DNA of 64,000 nt from assembly GCA_964036315.1 (NCBI GenBank), contig OZ038482.1, forward strand, positions 9,726,698-9,790,697. The letters are read 5' to 3'. Of the stretch, positions 1 to 11,310 are shown piece by piece. Under the pieces are notes generated by a model, which was not told the origin of the DNA, made no database searches, and saw only the letters and a list, made by a program, of their open reading frames with translations. The position numbers were made by a program, and so were the translations under genes. The DNA is from Acanthosepion esculentum. Its lineage: Eukaryota > Mollusca > Cephalopoda > Sepiida > Sepiidae. How positions within the stretch are numbered: the first letter of the stretch is position 1; each line of letters opens with the position of its first letter.

Positions 1-149
1 ATGTTCAGCTTTTGGATCAGAGTGTAGAGCTTATTGGAAAGCAGATCATTGGGAGAAGAAAAGAAAAGAACACGAACCCAATGAAAACCATTATTATAAA
101 CAAAAGAGCCACTGGATTGATGATAATGAGGGTGACGAAGATAACAGAC

Positions 150-479
150 TAGATATAGACAAGATACAACTAATCCATTATTTACATTATTCTGACTGTT
201 ATCTTCATCTTCATTGCCATATTCTAAACGTTTCGGCCGTTGTACGCTCCTGCCTTCTTCAGGTGATTGGAATCTCGAATTGAACCCTTCATTTCCTCCA
301 CGGGGATAGATTATTCTAGTTCCACGTGTCATGCCTCTTTATGATGTCTCGGTTATTTTCCTTTAACTCAACTCTCCAAGTTTTGGTTCACCACTTCTGT
401 GGCCTGGTAATGAACTCTCAACTTTTTGGGTCTAGTCACTGAATCTAACCAACGTATTTATCCATTCAAGACACATGGT
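150..479 (-). mobile_element. tRNA-derived SINE, minus-strand copy (left arm of inverted pair)
   Basis: Read on the minus strand this is the same element as at 470-825, 60943-61229, 61604-61900 and 42296-42485. It has a tRNA-like head (gtggataaa block), a central stretch with acctgaagaagg and gctgaaacg motifs, and a tail rich in gatgaggacaat and gtaaataatgta. It meets the next copy head to head, so together they form an imperfect palindrome. The tRNA origin is inferred from better preserved copies, which keep a B-box-like gagttcaatacc. The exact SINE family was not determined. Confidence 0.7.
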
Positions 480-825
480 CCAGTGGATAAAGACGTTAGT
501 TAGATCCAGTGACTAGACCAAAAGAGCTGTGATCTCAGTACTAGGCCACAGCAGTGGTGAACCAAAACTTGGAGAGTTGAGTTAAAGGGAAATATCTGAG
601 ACATCGGGAAGAGGCATGGCACATGGAACTAGAACAATCTACTCCGGTGGGCAGTATAAAAGGTTAGGTTCGAAATTCCATTCACCTGAAGAAGGTCGGA
701 CCGTACAACAACTGAAATGTTGTGAATATGGCAATGAAGATGAGGATAACATTCCGAATTATGTAAATAATGTAAGTAGTCATAATACCTCATCTCAGAG
801 ACATAGACAAAAATACAGCAACATC
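470..825 (+). mobile_element. tRNA-derived SINE, plus-strand copy (right arm of inverted pair)
   Basis: The head starts near cacatggtccagtggataaa and the body carries acctgaagaagg and ctgaaatgttgtg, followed by the gatgaggata tail and ataatacctcatctcagag. The 72-codon frame inside it is SINE sequence, not a gene. It is inverted relative to the preceding copy and the two share the head junction near 470-480. Confidence 0.7.
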
Positions 826-854
826 AAATGTTAAAGGATAAATCTATAGAGAGG

Positions 855-858
<4 letters not shown>

Positions 859-917
<59 letters not shown>
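859..917. repeat. (AT)n microsatellite
   Basis: Uninterrupted AT dinucleotides separate the SINE pair from the Gypsy remnant. Confidence 0.95.
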
Positions 918-922
<5 letters not shown>

Positions 923-2308
923 ATACAAATAAGGAAACGACTCATAATCATCGACCTGAAGGTTAAACTGGACACTGGAGCACAATGTATATTCTTCTGT
1001 TAAGGATATACCAAAATATATCCTCAGAAAACATTGAAAACAACTACACTAAAGCAGGTGCACTCGAAGCTACAAATGCCACGTTAACAGTGTCTGGTGG
1101 AACAGAAATAATACAACCTGGGAAAGCCAAAATATTCGCATCACACAAGGGAAAATGCATCAGATGCACATTCTATGTAATTGACTCAGAAGACCTGCAA
1201 TTCTTGGGTTGAACAACTGCTAGAAACTAAAGCAGTGAACAATGTGATAAACAAATCTAAGAGAATAAACAATGACAATGCACTTGAACAATGACTGCAT
1301 ATTAATAACAAGATACAACAAATAGAAATGTATCCAGAATACTTTAGTTGAATGCTTCGAGGACTTTGAGTATCATGTAACCACAGACCCAACAGTCAAG
1401 CCGATAACCCGATAAAAAATATCCTTCAAAATCAAGGAAAAGCTGGAAAGAGTTAAAGAGCTGAAGATAAAGAAAATATTTGAAAAAATGATTGAGCCAA
1501 TGGATGAGGTAAATCCTATCGTTATCAGAGAACGGCTAAGGACCCAAAGAACTTAAACCAGGCCATCAAAATCGGTCACTACCCAACACAAACCCTAGAG
1601 GACATTACACTAGTGCCAGAAGGGTATCAAATTTAAAGCTTGATGCTAAGAATGGACATTTGGATGTTTATCTTCATAAGGAATTTACTCTCCTGACAAC
1701 ATTTAACACCCCATTTACCTGATACAAATTCCTGTAACTGCCTTTTGACCTCAAATCAGTCAAGACATCTTCCAACAAGAGATAGACAAAACTTACAGAA
1801 AATGTACAAGTCCACAGTAAAGACGAAAGAAGACATGAATTCTACCTTCATGAGTCAATGGGAAAGACATGGAGAGCAGGTATGAAATCAAATGCTGAGA
1901 AATGTGTAATGAAACTGGAAAAATGTAAGTTCATTAGGATGCTATACATGCCCACTGGAATAAAGCCAAACCCAGAAAAAGTGGAATCACCAAAAACAAG
2001 AAAGTTTGCGTAGTTTTATTGTCATAATTCAGTACATGTGCTCATTCATTTCAAAGATGTCAAACTGTACAGCAGGCCTCAGAGGACTGATGAAGGAAGA
2101 TATGGAATTCCAGTGGATGGCAGCCCATCAAGAACACTTCAATGAAGTAAAGGAAATATTATGCAGAGAAACAGCTACTACGACAGAAACAAGCCAATAG
2201 CACTACAGTTAGATGCATCTACCATAGATCTGGGGACAGCATTGGTACAAGAAGGAAAACTAATAACATTTTCATCAAAAGCACTAATGCCAACTGAAAC
2301 AAAAGAGA

Positions 2309-2313
2309 GAGGC

Positions 2314-2361
<48 letters not shown>
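2309..2361. repeat. (GA)n microsatellite inside the Gypsy RNase H region
   Basis: The run of GA lies exactly where Gypsy RNase H proteins have an E-R-E-M/L type sequence. The downstream codons MFAVVY resume the conserved protein, so the tract probably expanded from those codons. Confidence 0.9.
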
Positions 2362-2362
<1 letters not shown>

Positions 2363-2860
2363 TTTGCTGTAGTATACAGACGTGAAAAGTTTGCAGTAAA
2401 AAGTTGACCATGTACCATTAAAAAAAATCAATGAAATGAATCTACACAGAGCACCGGTTACAGTACAATGTTTCTTCTTCCGGTGACAAGGGCATGACTT
2501 CATTCTGACAAACAAACCAGGAAAATATATGGTGTTAGCCGATGCCTTGTCACGCCTGTCTGCAAATGACAAATTTGAGATGAAAGACATAGGTATCAAA
2601 CTACACCACCTCGTTATGGTGACCAGCAACAAACTAGAACAGGTCAGAGAACAGCTACAAATTCTTTCACAACGGGTGTTACAAAGGTGGCCAGAAAAAA
2701 AAACATTCGATACAACCTACAATATGGCCGTACTGGTCTATCAGAAACGAAATTTCACTAACGAATAGTGTTTTGTTGGCAAGATCTCGCCTGATAATAC
2801 TCATGACACTACAACGAGAAATCCTTCAGAAAATCCACCAAGGTTTCATGTGAACAGAAA

Positions 2861-2930
2861 AAAAGTAAACTGAAGATAAAATTTGCAATGTACTCCAGTA
2901 CATTGCAAATTTTATCTTCAGTTTACTTTT
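2861..2930. repeat. Perfect 34-bp palindrome with 2-nt spacer
   Basis: Bases 2861-2894 and 2897-2930 are exact reverse complements, with only cc between them. The palindrome sits inside the integrase zinc-finger region of the Gypsy remnant. Such a perfect fold-back in otherwise decayed sequence must be young, or it is a sequencing or assembly artefact. Confidence 0.95.
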
Positions 2931-3638
2931 ACAGAGAAAGTCATTGAGAAGATGGTTTAAGAATGCCACATATGCCAAACATAAAAGTTTGGTGCCACAA
3001 GAAGCCATGATATTCCCTTCAACACCAGGCAGGCCATTTTTGAGAAACCAAGAATGGCACCTAATTATTGTCTGTTAATATCCCGAGTTCCTGTTAGTTA
3101 GGAAATGGAGAAAATTGAGAGCTGAATCCATCTGTTCAGCAATTTAAGCAATATTTTCAGAACAGGGAATATACGAGAGAAAATTCATATCACATGAATT
3201 AAGTAAATTAAACTAAGACCTATGGTTTCACAGACATGATATCATCCATAGGTTATCTCAAATGCCATTGACTCATTGAGAGATATGAGAGATATTTATA
3301 AATAATAAATGAAACTCATCAAATGCTGAGAAACAAGGGAGGATCGATATCTCGTATTTCTCTCAGAAAGAAAAACACCAATCAAAACAGACATGAAGTC
3401 CCGAGTGGAGAAGGAATTATAAAACAACCTTGCCAAGCAAAATCAATTGTCTATCCGATGAGGAGGAAAACAAAAAAGAAAAAAATCTAGCTGATGATCA
3501 GAGAGAAGAGAAACAATATTACAACAAAGACACACCCATCCTACCAGAACTGTTCCGAGGGCAGCATTTATAAATCCAAGACCCAGAAATGAAAAACTGG
3601 AAGTCCAATAAAAAGAAAAATAATCAGCAAAGATTCTA

Positions 3639-3700
<62 letters not shown>
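3639..3700. repeat. (ATC)n microsatellite
   Basis: About 20 uninterrupted catcat trinucleotides near the 3' end of the Gypsy remnant. The methionine-rich minus-strand frame across it is an artefact of this repeat. Confidence 0.95.
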
Positions 3701-3960
3701 ACAACATCAGGGAATCTGGCAAATAACTGAAACAAAACAGAATTCCCATTCGTCTAACTCTAGAACAGACAAGACAAAGAACCACGCCCACATTGACACA
3801 CGCATCTGTGGACGAGCCAATATCAATAAACGAAGCAGCTATGACCAAAAAGACCACAAGATCCGGTCATCGACTGACAAATGATAGCCAACCAACATCA
3901 TCACACACACACACCAAACATCATCATCACTAGTTGCATCTTCAGAAACACCTTCAGTGA

Positions 3961-4493
3961 GATCTACACGATGAAGGAATCACATTTTACCAAATGTGTG
4001 ATTCCGAAAAGAAAAGAAAACAAATAAATAATAAATAAATAAATGTCATTCTTCTTTCAAAGAAAGACGAATGTTATATTGTTAAATAAATACCTATACA
4101 AAGTACAGGGACGATAAGTCAGTCCCTACTAGCTGAACAGGAGCATGCAAGGAGCTGGTGTACCAACAACACACGATGAATAATGATGCAGTTTGTAAAT
4201 AACACATGTAAAATAAAGTTACAAGTTAAGATATAATTAAATTACGATCTGCTATAATAAACTAACAAGATGGATCTGTGGCGTCAAAAGTGACGGCAAT
4301 TGTTAGAAACTTTTAATAGTGTGATGCAATGAAACAAAAGTCTTGAAACAATGTATTAAGAGTCAATAAAGAGGAAATAAATCCATAAGAAAAATGGAGG
4401 CCAATGAACCATTTCATTAATCCGTTCCTTTTATATTTTTTAGATGTTTAATGGTATCTAGGATTCATTGATTACTCCTGGTATTAGGTTGGT
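3961..4493. other. Unassigned AT-rich stretch
   Basis: This is probably the tail or flank of the Gypsy remnant. It contains aaataaataaat runs. No LTR, gene or further repeat could be recognised. Confidence 0.4.
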
Positions 4494-4563
4494 GCAAAAA
4501 TAATGTCGTTATTTACATAAGTAACATATGTGAGAAAACGACATTATTTTTGCACCAACCTAA
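4494..4563. mobile_element. 70-bp mariner-type MITE
   Basis: The element consists of perfect 27-bp terminal inverted repeats, beginning ttaggttggtgcaaaaa, around a 16-bp centre, and is flanked by TA on both sides (4492-4493, 4564-4565). The end sequence closely resembles the terminal repeats of vertebrate Hsmar1/MADE1-type mariners. It has no coding capacity and would need a transposase in trans. No matching full-length mariner is visible in this window. Confidence 0.9.
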
Positions 4564-5865
4564 TATTATAGAAATCACTTAATTTATGTGTTTAATATGA
4601 CAGTGAAATGGAAATATCTCTCGGAAGAAGAAGATTAAAACAGATGACGGCAACAATAAAGTGTGTCTGATGACTCGGTTGAAGGAAGATGATCACATAA
4701 TAGACAAAAGTATCTAAGTGCCTCACATGAAAGGCTTGAACAAATTAGACTGCAAGCTGAGAAAGGTAGGAGTAAAGGAACTGATTAATGAAATGTTTCA
4801 GTTTGCTTGGGAAATAATTATTAATAAATTTACTAACAAGTTGATTTACCTCCCTTCCCACTATAGATGGGGCAGGAAATATATAAGTAAATACACATTG
4901 ATGATTATTATATAACTTGATGTCCTTAAAACCTGGCAGGGTGATTACTAACGAGATTGAGCTTCCCTTAGCGTTGTTTTTGAGGTGACGCCCATTTCTT
5001 CAATGGCAAGGGCCTGCCTCCTACTTAGTAGCCGTATGATAGAAGGAGTAACGGTACTAAAATTATGAGGATGATTTTTAATGTTCTGTAACATATAAAA
5101 ATATAAATTTATCACATATATCCATACATGTGTTTAACTGTTATTTCTGCAAGTTTGCTTCCATATGACCCCTTAGGGGTAAGGACACTATCATGTGTTC
5201 TTTTAGTTACTGCTGGTCTATGAAGCAATGTGGTAAATATCTGCTTCTTACTAAGTCGGAAATTCTCCTCAAAGACACCACATGCCCCGTTATCATTTGT
5301 CTGGGTTTGTTAAACAATAAGAATTTGGAACAATCTAGAGTGGACTTAAATAAAGCGTTTATCTGAAAATTCCAACAAATGTCACCTGAAGAAGACTTGT
5401 AGCGGACCGTGGTGTGAAGATGTGATGAGATATCAGAAGGTTAAACTTTCCTGCTGGCCGGTCCAGTTACATGAGAATGTCGGACATTATGTCCAAAGCA
5501 GACAAAGAAAACAAACAAGACCGATACATATATGCAAACAAATATATATTAATAACAAATTACAATGACATGAAAATTTACATAATGTTTGTATGGAGAA
5601 GTTATGTGTGTGCGTTGTGTTGAGTGTCCGTACGTACGTGTATTGTCCTTAGCGTGTTCCCAGAATATGGGAAACGCTGTATCTGTGAGATGTCACATAT
5701 TGGCCTAAGTGAAAAAGAGAAAGTTTTACCTCGCCTCCACGCGAGGTTGCGGCCCAAGGCCTGGGTCGAAAAAGAGATAGAGAAAGAGAGATGGGTCAGC
5801 CAGTATTTATACTCAGGGGAGAGAGACCCCTGTTGAAGGATTAAGGAACTGAGGAGGAGCTAACT
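4564..5865. other. Unassigned region with a GC-richer patch
   Basis: There is no recognisable gene. The 70-codon plus-strand frame at 5624-5836 overlaps a locally GC-rich stretch (cctccacgcgaggttgcgg) and has no known domain that I can see. A cacctgaagaag motif near 5381 suggests an old SINE relic. Confidence 0.4.
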
Positions 5866-5955
5866 CCGACAGACTGGAGCATACAATGGCAGACATTTAG
5901 TGGATATGGAAATAAAGATGAGGACAATAGTCCAAACAATGTAAATAGTATAAAT
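5866..5955 (+). mobile_element. SINE 3' fragment
   Basis: The string gactggagcatacaatggc followed by aaagatgaggacaatagtcc and aatgtaaatagt matches the 3' half of the SINEs at 470-825 and 61904-62110. The head is absent. Confidence 0.6.
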
Positions 5956-6518
5956 TATTATTGTTTTTGTTTGAAAACTGTTTTCCTTGTTTGTGTATTT
6001 CTTTTAAATGATTTTTTGTTCATTTTCCCTTTTGAGAGATATAGTTATTTGTTTCTTGTTTTCACCATGTCTTTCTTGAATAAAAGGATAACATCAGTAC
6101 GAAGTCTGGACACTTTTTCATTGAGACCAGTAGTCAATTACAAATTATATCAACTGGCTTATGTACTCAAGAGACTTCATCAATAAAATCTGAATTTAAT
6201 AAAGATCTGAATGAGAAGATGTGTTAATTTTTAACATCTATTATTACTTAACAAATTACCCCGTGTTCCTATTTTTAACTTTAAACTTGCCTTTTTCTTT
6301 TCTTTTTTTACACTAGGCCCCTGTCTACACCCTACTTTCTGTATTTACAAGCCAATATTATATTCAGTTTATTTTAAATTTGAGCTTTGAATCTGCATTT
6401 AATTTGGCGTTCCTTCTATGACACCCAGTGTATATTTTTTAAATCAAAAGCAATAATTCATGCTTGATGAGTTTGTAGAACAACAAAACTTAAGTTGCAC
6501 TTTGAAGGTATATGTATA
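5956..6518. other. Unassigned AT-rich stretch
   Basis: I see no element or gene. The 71-codon frame at 5971-6186 has no recognisable feature. Confidence 0.35.
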
Positions 6519-6676
6519 TTTATTAATATATATATATATACATTTATATATATTTATATAAATATATATATATTTATACATATTTATATATATATATATA
6601 TATATTTATCCATATTTATATATATATTTATATAAATATATATATATTTATACATATATATATATATTTATATAAA
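6519..6676. repeat. Degenerate (TATATTTA)n tract
   Basis: Alternating tatata and tttata blocks with a few substitutions. Confidence 0.85.
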
Positions 6677-6800
6677 TATAAAAGTGAACATACTGTCGCC
6701 TCTAAGTGTTGACTTATATGTTCACTTTTATATTTACACATGCTCTAGCTCTGATATTGAGCACTTTATCCCATAAATATAGCACACTTTAAGACTATAT
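6677..6800 (+). mobile_element. Penelope-like terminal-repeat fragment
   Basis: The segment containing actgtcgcctctaagtg, then acacatgctctagctctgat and cacactttaagactatattt, is the same as the right end of the PLE at 52741-52850. It retains only the 3' side of the hammerhead motif seen there (tgtc plus stem I), so no ribozyme core remains. Confidence 0.65.
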
Positions 6801-6945
<145 letters not shown>

Positions 6946-6947
6946 TT

Positions 6948-7457
6948 TTTTAAGCTTTTCAAAGTTACAGAGGATTTGGAGCAAGAGCAGATAGGAGTGA
7001 TAGAGGAAAGGATGTGGAGAAGGATAGAGGATAGATCAATGCAACTGGAGATGTTGATTGACGTTACATTTGAATAGTTGGAGATTATAGTTGTCAGGGA
7101 AACAGGAATAGGGAAGGGAGTTCTACAGGCGCGAGGTGCGAGATATGAAGCTATTGGAGTAAAAGAGACGTCTACATTTAACAGTTTCAACAGTGAAAGG
7201 GTGGGAATGGGATCCCAGCCTCGTATGACGCTTGAATTCATGGAGCCTGGGAACCAGCGATAGCAGCTCATCGGTCCTTTTCGAGACGAACGGCCAGGTT
7301 AATTTTGTCAGCGACACATGATTTGTTTCTGAGACAGGAATAAATTGTGGTGTCATCCGCGTAGATGCCAACTTGGGAATCTATGGCGTCAGGAAGATCA
7401 TTTATGAATATAAGGAACAGGGTAGGGCCTAGGATGGAGCCTTGCGGAACACCTGCG
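6948..7457 (-). pseudogene. Jockey/CR1-like LINE ORF2 remnant with internal deletion, 3' end
   Basis: Read on the minus strand from 7457, the protein begins [20 protein letters not shown] and reaches the reverse-transcriptase catalytic box [10 protein letters not shown]. After LAVRLEKD it jumps straight to the ORF2 C-terminus ([19 protein letters not shown], then [15 protein letters not shown]). The 3' UTR follows down to about 6950. The join near 7265-7280 skips the rest of the RT and thumb region, so this copy carries a large internal deletion. The last ~150 bp are homologous to the LINE part of the 356-bp satellite unit (18.05-35.71 kb) and to 17878-18263, 39640-40085 and 56386-56600. The element would have encoded target-primed reverse transcription; this copy is dead. 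Confidence 0.8.
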
Positions 7458-7867
7458 TTATATATTTATATATATATTTAATATTTATATATATATATGT
7501 TTATTTATATATATATATATGTATTTGTTCATATATATATTTTATTTATATATACGTATATATATATAGATTTATTTATATATATGTATATATATACATT
7601 TATTTATACATATATATATTTATCTATATATATATTTATTCATGTATATATATTTATATATACATATATATTTATTTATTCATATATATATTTATTTATA
7701 TATATATATTTATTTATTTATATATATATATTTATATATATATTTATTTATTTATATATATATTTTATTTACATATATATATATTTATTTTTATATATAT
7801 ATATTTATTTATATATATATATATTTATTATATATATAATTATTTATATATATTTATTTATTTATAA

Positions 7868-7921
<54 letters not shown>
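7458..7921. repeat. Degenerate (TATATATTTA)n tract
   Basis: About 460 bp of tatata and ttta blocks. The isoleucine/tyrosine-rich frames across it are artefacts of the repeat. Confidence 0.9.
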
Positions 7922-7924
<3 letters not shown>

Positions 7925-8355
7925 TTAAATCTATTAGAATTTCAAAATGCATTCTTTTAATATTAGCCTGCAGTGTTGTTCAATATTGGTCTTGTCCAAC
8001 AAAAATATCAAACATTGTCATCTATTCCTTGTTTTGTATATGCCTTCCTGAACTATTAGTCTTTCTAAAATTGAATTTTATTTCTTTTTCCAAAATTTGT
8101 TTTTTTTTAATTAACCTCCAAGCACATTTTCCTCCAGATAATTATTTGATTAATAATAAAATTGCAAAAATATTTTTCTGCTTGCCTTAAAAATGATAGA
8201 AAGGAAAATATCCATTAATTATCCTAATGTAACATGAATATTATTCTTCAATGAATGTAGTAACATTCGATCATAATAAAACCAGCAAGGTGACCCGGTT
8301 TTCCCCCATGACCCGATAGCCTTGATGAATTTTATTTCAAGTCAACCTATATTAA
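7922..8355. other. Unassigned AT-rich stretch
   Basis: I recognise no gene or repeat. Confidence 0.35.
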
Positions 8356-8357
8356 TA

Positions 8358-8526
8358 CAGTGTAACCCGGATATAAGAGAGTTGTCGGGACCGGAGAAGA
8401 AGTATCTTATGTCCGGGTTTCTCTTATATCCGGGTTTGGTCTATTTTGTTTAAGTAAGTATAGCTCTAATTTGGGACCAGAGAATATCGCTCTTATATCC
8501 GGGTCTCTTATATCCGGGTTACACTG
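8358..8526. mobile_element. 169-bp MITE (Tc1/mariner/pogo-type), copy 1
   Basis: Terminal inverted repeats start cagtgtaacccggatataag and the element is flanked by TA on each side (8356-8357, 8527-8528). Inside, the motif cccggatataagaga recurs in both orientations. A related 165-bp copy lies at 59107-59271. The TA target and CAGTG-type end point to the Tc1/mariner/pogo superfamily. There is no coding sequence. Confidence 0.9.
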
Positions 8527-8528
8527 TA

Positions 8529-9530
8529 GATATATTTTTTGCTTAGTAAGTAGAAAATATTTAGATGTTTACTGAGAAAAAGAAATTGTTAATTCTTAAA
8601 ACATTCTTCTTGCTTGTCAATAATCTGTTACTATATCCTGCACACAAATAATGAAGATAAGTTAACATTGTATTTACATCATCATTAAAACGAATTTTTT
8701 ATACCAAAAAGATCAACATTACTAAAAGTAAATAAACCCTTAAATATAAAAAAAAAGTTTATTGTCACAATGATGATTACAGTTGTGATCCTAGAATCAT
8801 TGTAAACTCCACAAACCTCTCCTTGTATCCTGGTTATGATGATAGACTATATCCGGCAGCAAGGCCTTTAATTGAGAGGTTTTGAGGAGTCTGGAACAAC
8901 CTCTTAATTGCTCTTGTTCTCAGGTCCACCCTGAACTGGGGTCCTAGCACCTGTTAGGGTCCCACCTATTGGCAAATAGTTAACCCCCAAACTCGTGTTA
9001 GAACACTATGAAAGTATAAAAACAGATTATTAGAGTAAATACATTTTTGAAAGAAAAAGATATTACCAGAAATAGATCTGATTCTTGACAAAAACCCTCT
9101 TTGGAAAAATATGTCAATGAAATCTGATCTACAAACTGATTTCTTACAAATGCATATTCTATTCATATGAACCTATCCTAAAAACCTCACTGCCATTAAA
9201 TAAACCATTGAGTTTGATATTCCCTGAAACAAAATATACCAAACCAACCAAACTTTTCTTTATCTATATATTATGTGCTTCACCAGAACAATATAGGGTT
9301 TTGAATAAAGAGTTGTCCCTTCTCCTAGACTGTTTGTGAACCAAAGCTAAGGGACCCAATCTACCTTATTATCTAACCTAGAGATGGAGCAAGAAGAGAT
9401 GAATTCATAACTTTCCCAAGGCTATCTGTGTGAAAACAGAAAAGTTCCCATTGTGATAGTAATGATGAAGAGGGGAGGACTGTAAACTACCTCTCTTAGA
9501 CAAGAGCAGAAGACTGTTCATATTCATAGT
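8529..9530. other. Unassigned region
   Basis: AT-rich sequence with a slightly GC-richer patch near 8800-8970. No gene, RNA or known repeat could be supported. Confidence 0.35.
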
Positions 9531-9690
9531 CTACTCTATTAAATAGCAGAGTAGACTAGGAATTCTAGCCTTGGTTGGCAACCAACCTAGAAGGAAAATT
9601 CTGAATTCAAAATCATGGAGAATGTAGCAGGAAACTACTCCACTGTGTTTCCTAAGCAGTCATTGAAATTTAGAGATAATGTGTGGGTTG
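9360..9690 (+). repeat. Old dispersed repeat, plus copy
   Basis: The segment with ctagccttggttggcaacca and ggagaatgtagcaggaaact (9555-9680), together with the preceding atctaacc...aactttcccaaggc part, recurs in reverse orientation at 17440-17660. Both copies have the same order of blocks, so this is a dispersed element of about 300 bp, class unknown. Confidence 0.6.
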
Positions 9691-9699
9691 ATGTATTTA

Positions 9700-9900
9700 T
9701 GCTTGCTTCTGTATGTGTATACATGCATATGCGTATGCGTATATGTATGTTTGTATATGTGTGGATATATATGTGTGTATGTGTGTATGTGTATATATCT
9801 ATATATGTGTGTATATATTTATCTATAGGTAAGCTTTTCTGTGCTTCTGTCTGTAGTAATGGATGTGTGTACACTGTACGCATATATCTGTAGGTAGTTC
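9700..9900. repeat. Degenerate TGTATA/TGTG-rich tract
   Basis: Imperfect tgtgtatat blocks. The frames on both strands here are repeat artefacts. Confidence 0.6.
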
Positions 9901-10119
9901 TTATTTTCTTTCACCTAATGTACAATAAGGCATATATAGACATATATGAAAAAAAAATTTTTTATATATATTTGTGTGTTTGAAATTTTTGTTTTTTATA
10001 TATTAGATGATGTTATTTTTATATGTATATATCTGTTTTAATGTCCTTTCTTTCCCCATTGTTTGTTTCTCTGTTCTATTAGACCATTTTTATTTATGTA
10101 TATTTGCCTGTATAAGTTA

Positions 10120-10740
10120 TATTTTAATAAATTGTTAGAATTCGTTTAATAACACTTTCAATCTTGAATATTTCTTGGTTGTTGTATAGGACTGTCTAGG
10201 TCAATATATGTGGGTGTATGTACATGTCTTTATCGGTGTCTATGTGTATAGTAACTTGCATGCACATTTAATTGTGTAAGTTTGTGTGTGCGTTTTTTTT
10301 TGTAAAGGGTCGTGGAGATGTTTCCCGTCTCATCACTTTTTTGTGGGTGTATATATCTAAATTTGTCTGGGTGCTTATGTATTATAATCTGAGTGTGTAT
10401 GTATTGTCTCTCACAAGATGTCATCACCCCATCCCTACACTTGGAATTCAAATGTATCCATGTTGTCATGAAGTTAAGAGCAGTCGATCTTAACGTCTAT
10501 TCCAACATTTTTTTAATTCTCGTATACTTGTATTTTGATTGGTCATTCCAGCTTATGTAACAGCGTTTCCCCTTACGAGGGGTGGTTAATTAATTTGAAC
10601 CTTTTAAAACCCTTTATTCTACATTCAACATCATCACTTGATAAGACACCAGAGGTGTTGAAACAAAATGGCTATTTTTGTAGTGATTTTATAACATATT
10701 TATGTTATAATTTTTAAATAAAGAATTATACATACATATA
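10120..10740 (+). mobile_element. Penelope-associated terminal repeat, copy 1
   Basis: This block matches 50900-51720 throughout (for example gaattcgtttaataac, gtctaggtcaat, gtgcttatgtattataa, ttgattggtcatt, aacatatttatgttata). The second copy sits upstream of a PLE GIY-YIG ORF and in inverted orientation to it. Here no ORF is attached. A hammerhead-like fold lies near its end (10633-10687). It is either a solo inverted PLE end or an independent repeat that also lies beside the other PLE. Confidence 0.65.
10633..10687 (+). ncRNA. Hammerhead-like ribozyme fold, U3-A8 variant
   Basis: Three stems meet at a hammerhead-shaped junction. Stem I is atcac (10633-10637) with gtgat (10683-10687). Stem II is gacacc/ggtgtt (10645-10650, 10654-10659) closed by loop aga. 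GAAA follows at 10660-10663. Stem III is acaaaa (10663-10668) with ttttgt (10676-10681). The putative cleavage base is A10682 in a GUA triplet. The core heptamer reads uugauaa instead of CUGANGA, that is C3 to U and G8 to A, which keeps a possible 3-8 Watson-Crick pair. The fold is seen in the sequence; activity is unproven and may be weak or lost. Confidence 0.5.
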
Positions 10741-11199
10741 TATATATATGAAAAATTTCTCAGAGTTAACCTATAGAAAAAGACAATGTTTATAAAGGTA
10801 ATAGACAATAGAAAAACTGTATTATTAGCCAATGCATTTTGTCCAATGTTGACTTTTTCAAGGCAAAAATGAAATGAATTTATTAAAACATACTAATTAT
10901 TGATAACAAAACAAAATGTCCTTAGCAACTGGAAGAATTTAGAAAACATTATTATATTCATATTTTCAACTGAAAATTACATCAAGTACTGTCAATGTAG
11001 AAATATTGTTTTTATTGTTGTGTTGATGGATTCAACTATTTTCTTTTGATTTCTTGATACTGTTGTGTACGTTTGCTTGGGAGAGTAGATATTAATCTAC
11101 GCCCAGGCCTTTTCCCTATATCACCTTTCCTAACAGAATTACTACTCTCCACATTGGATGAAACATGGCTAATAATACAGTTTTCCTATTGTCTTTTAC

Positions 11200-11203
<4 letters not shown>

Positions 11204-11273
<70 letters not shown>

Positions 11274-11310
11274 GCACACTCACACACACATACACACAAA
11301 CACACACATG
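11204..11310. repeat. (AT)n-(AC)n compound microsatellite
   Basis: AT run followed by cacacacatacacacaaacac. All frames over it are repeat artefacts. Confidence 0.9.

Larger units (their letters stand above)
930..3960 (+). pseudogene. Decayed Ty3/Gypsy LTR retrotransposon pol (protease-RT-RNase H-integrase)
   Basis: Fragments appear in the canonical Gypsy order but in changing frames with many stops. The protease active site LDTGAQC is at about 968-988. Reverse-transcriptase pieces NQAIKIGHYPTQTLEDIT (from 1556) and LDAKNGH (from 1639) are followed by LLTTFNTPF. RNase H motif LQLDAS is near 2203-2220. The linker motif VLADALSRL is near 2530-2560. An integrase zinc-finger remnant CHICQT is at 2964-2981, and an integrase C-terminal stretch with ILPEL is near 3538. 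No gag or flanking LTRs were found, and the catalytic DD of the RT is not recognisable. A (GA)n tract, a perfect palindrome and an (ATC)n tract interrupt it. An element of this kind would reverse transcribe its RNA and integrate the cDNA; this copy cannot. Confidence 0.8.

Noticed and set aside
3636..3857. Methionine-rich membrane protein on the minus strand
   Set aside because: It is the (ATC)n microsatellite read in one frame plus flank.
7442..7928. Long Ile/Tyr-rich proteins
   Set aside because: Translation of TATATTTA repeats.
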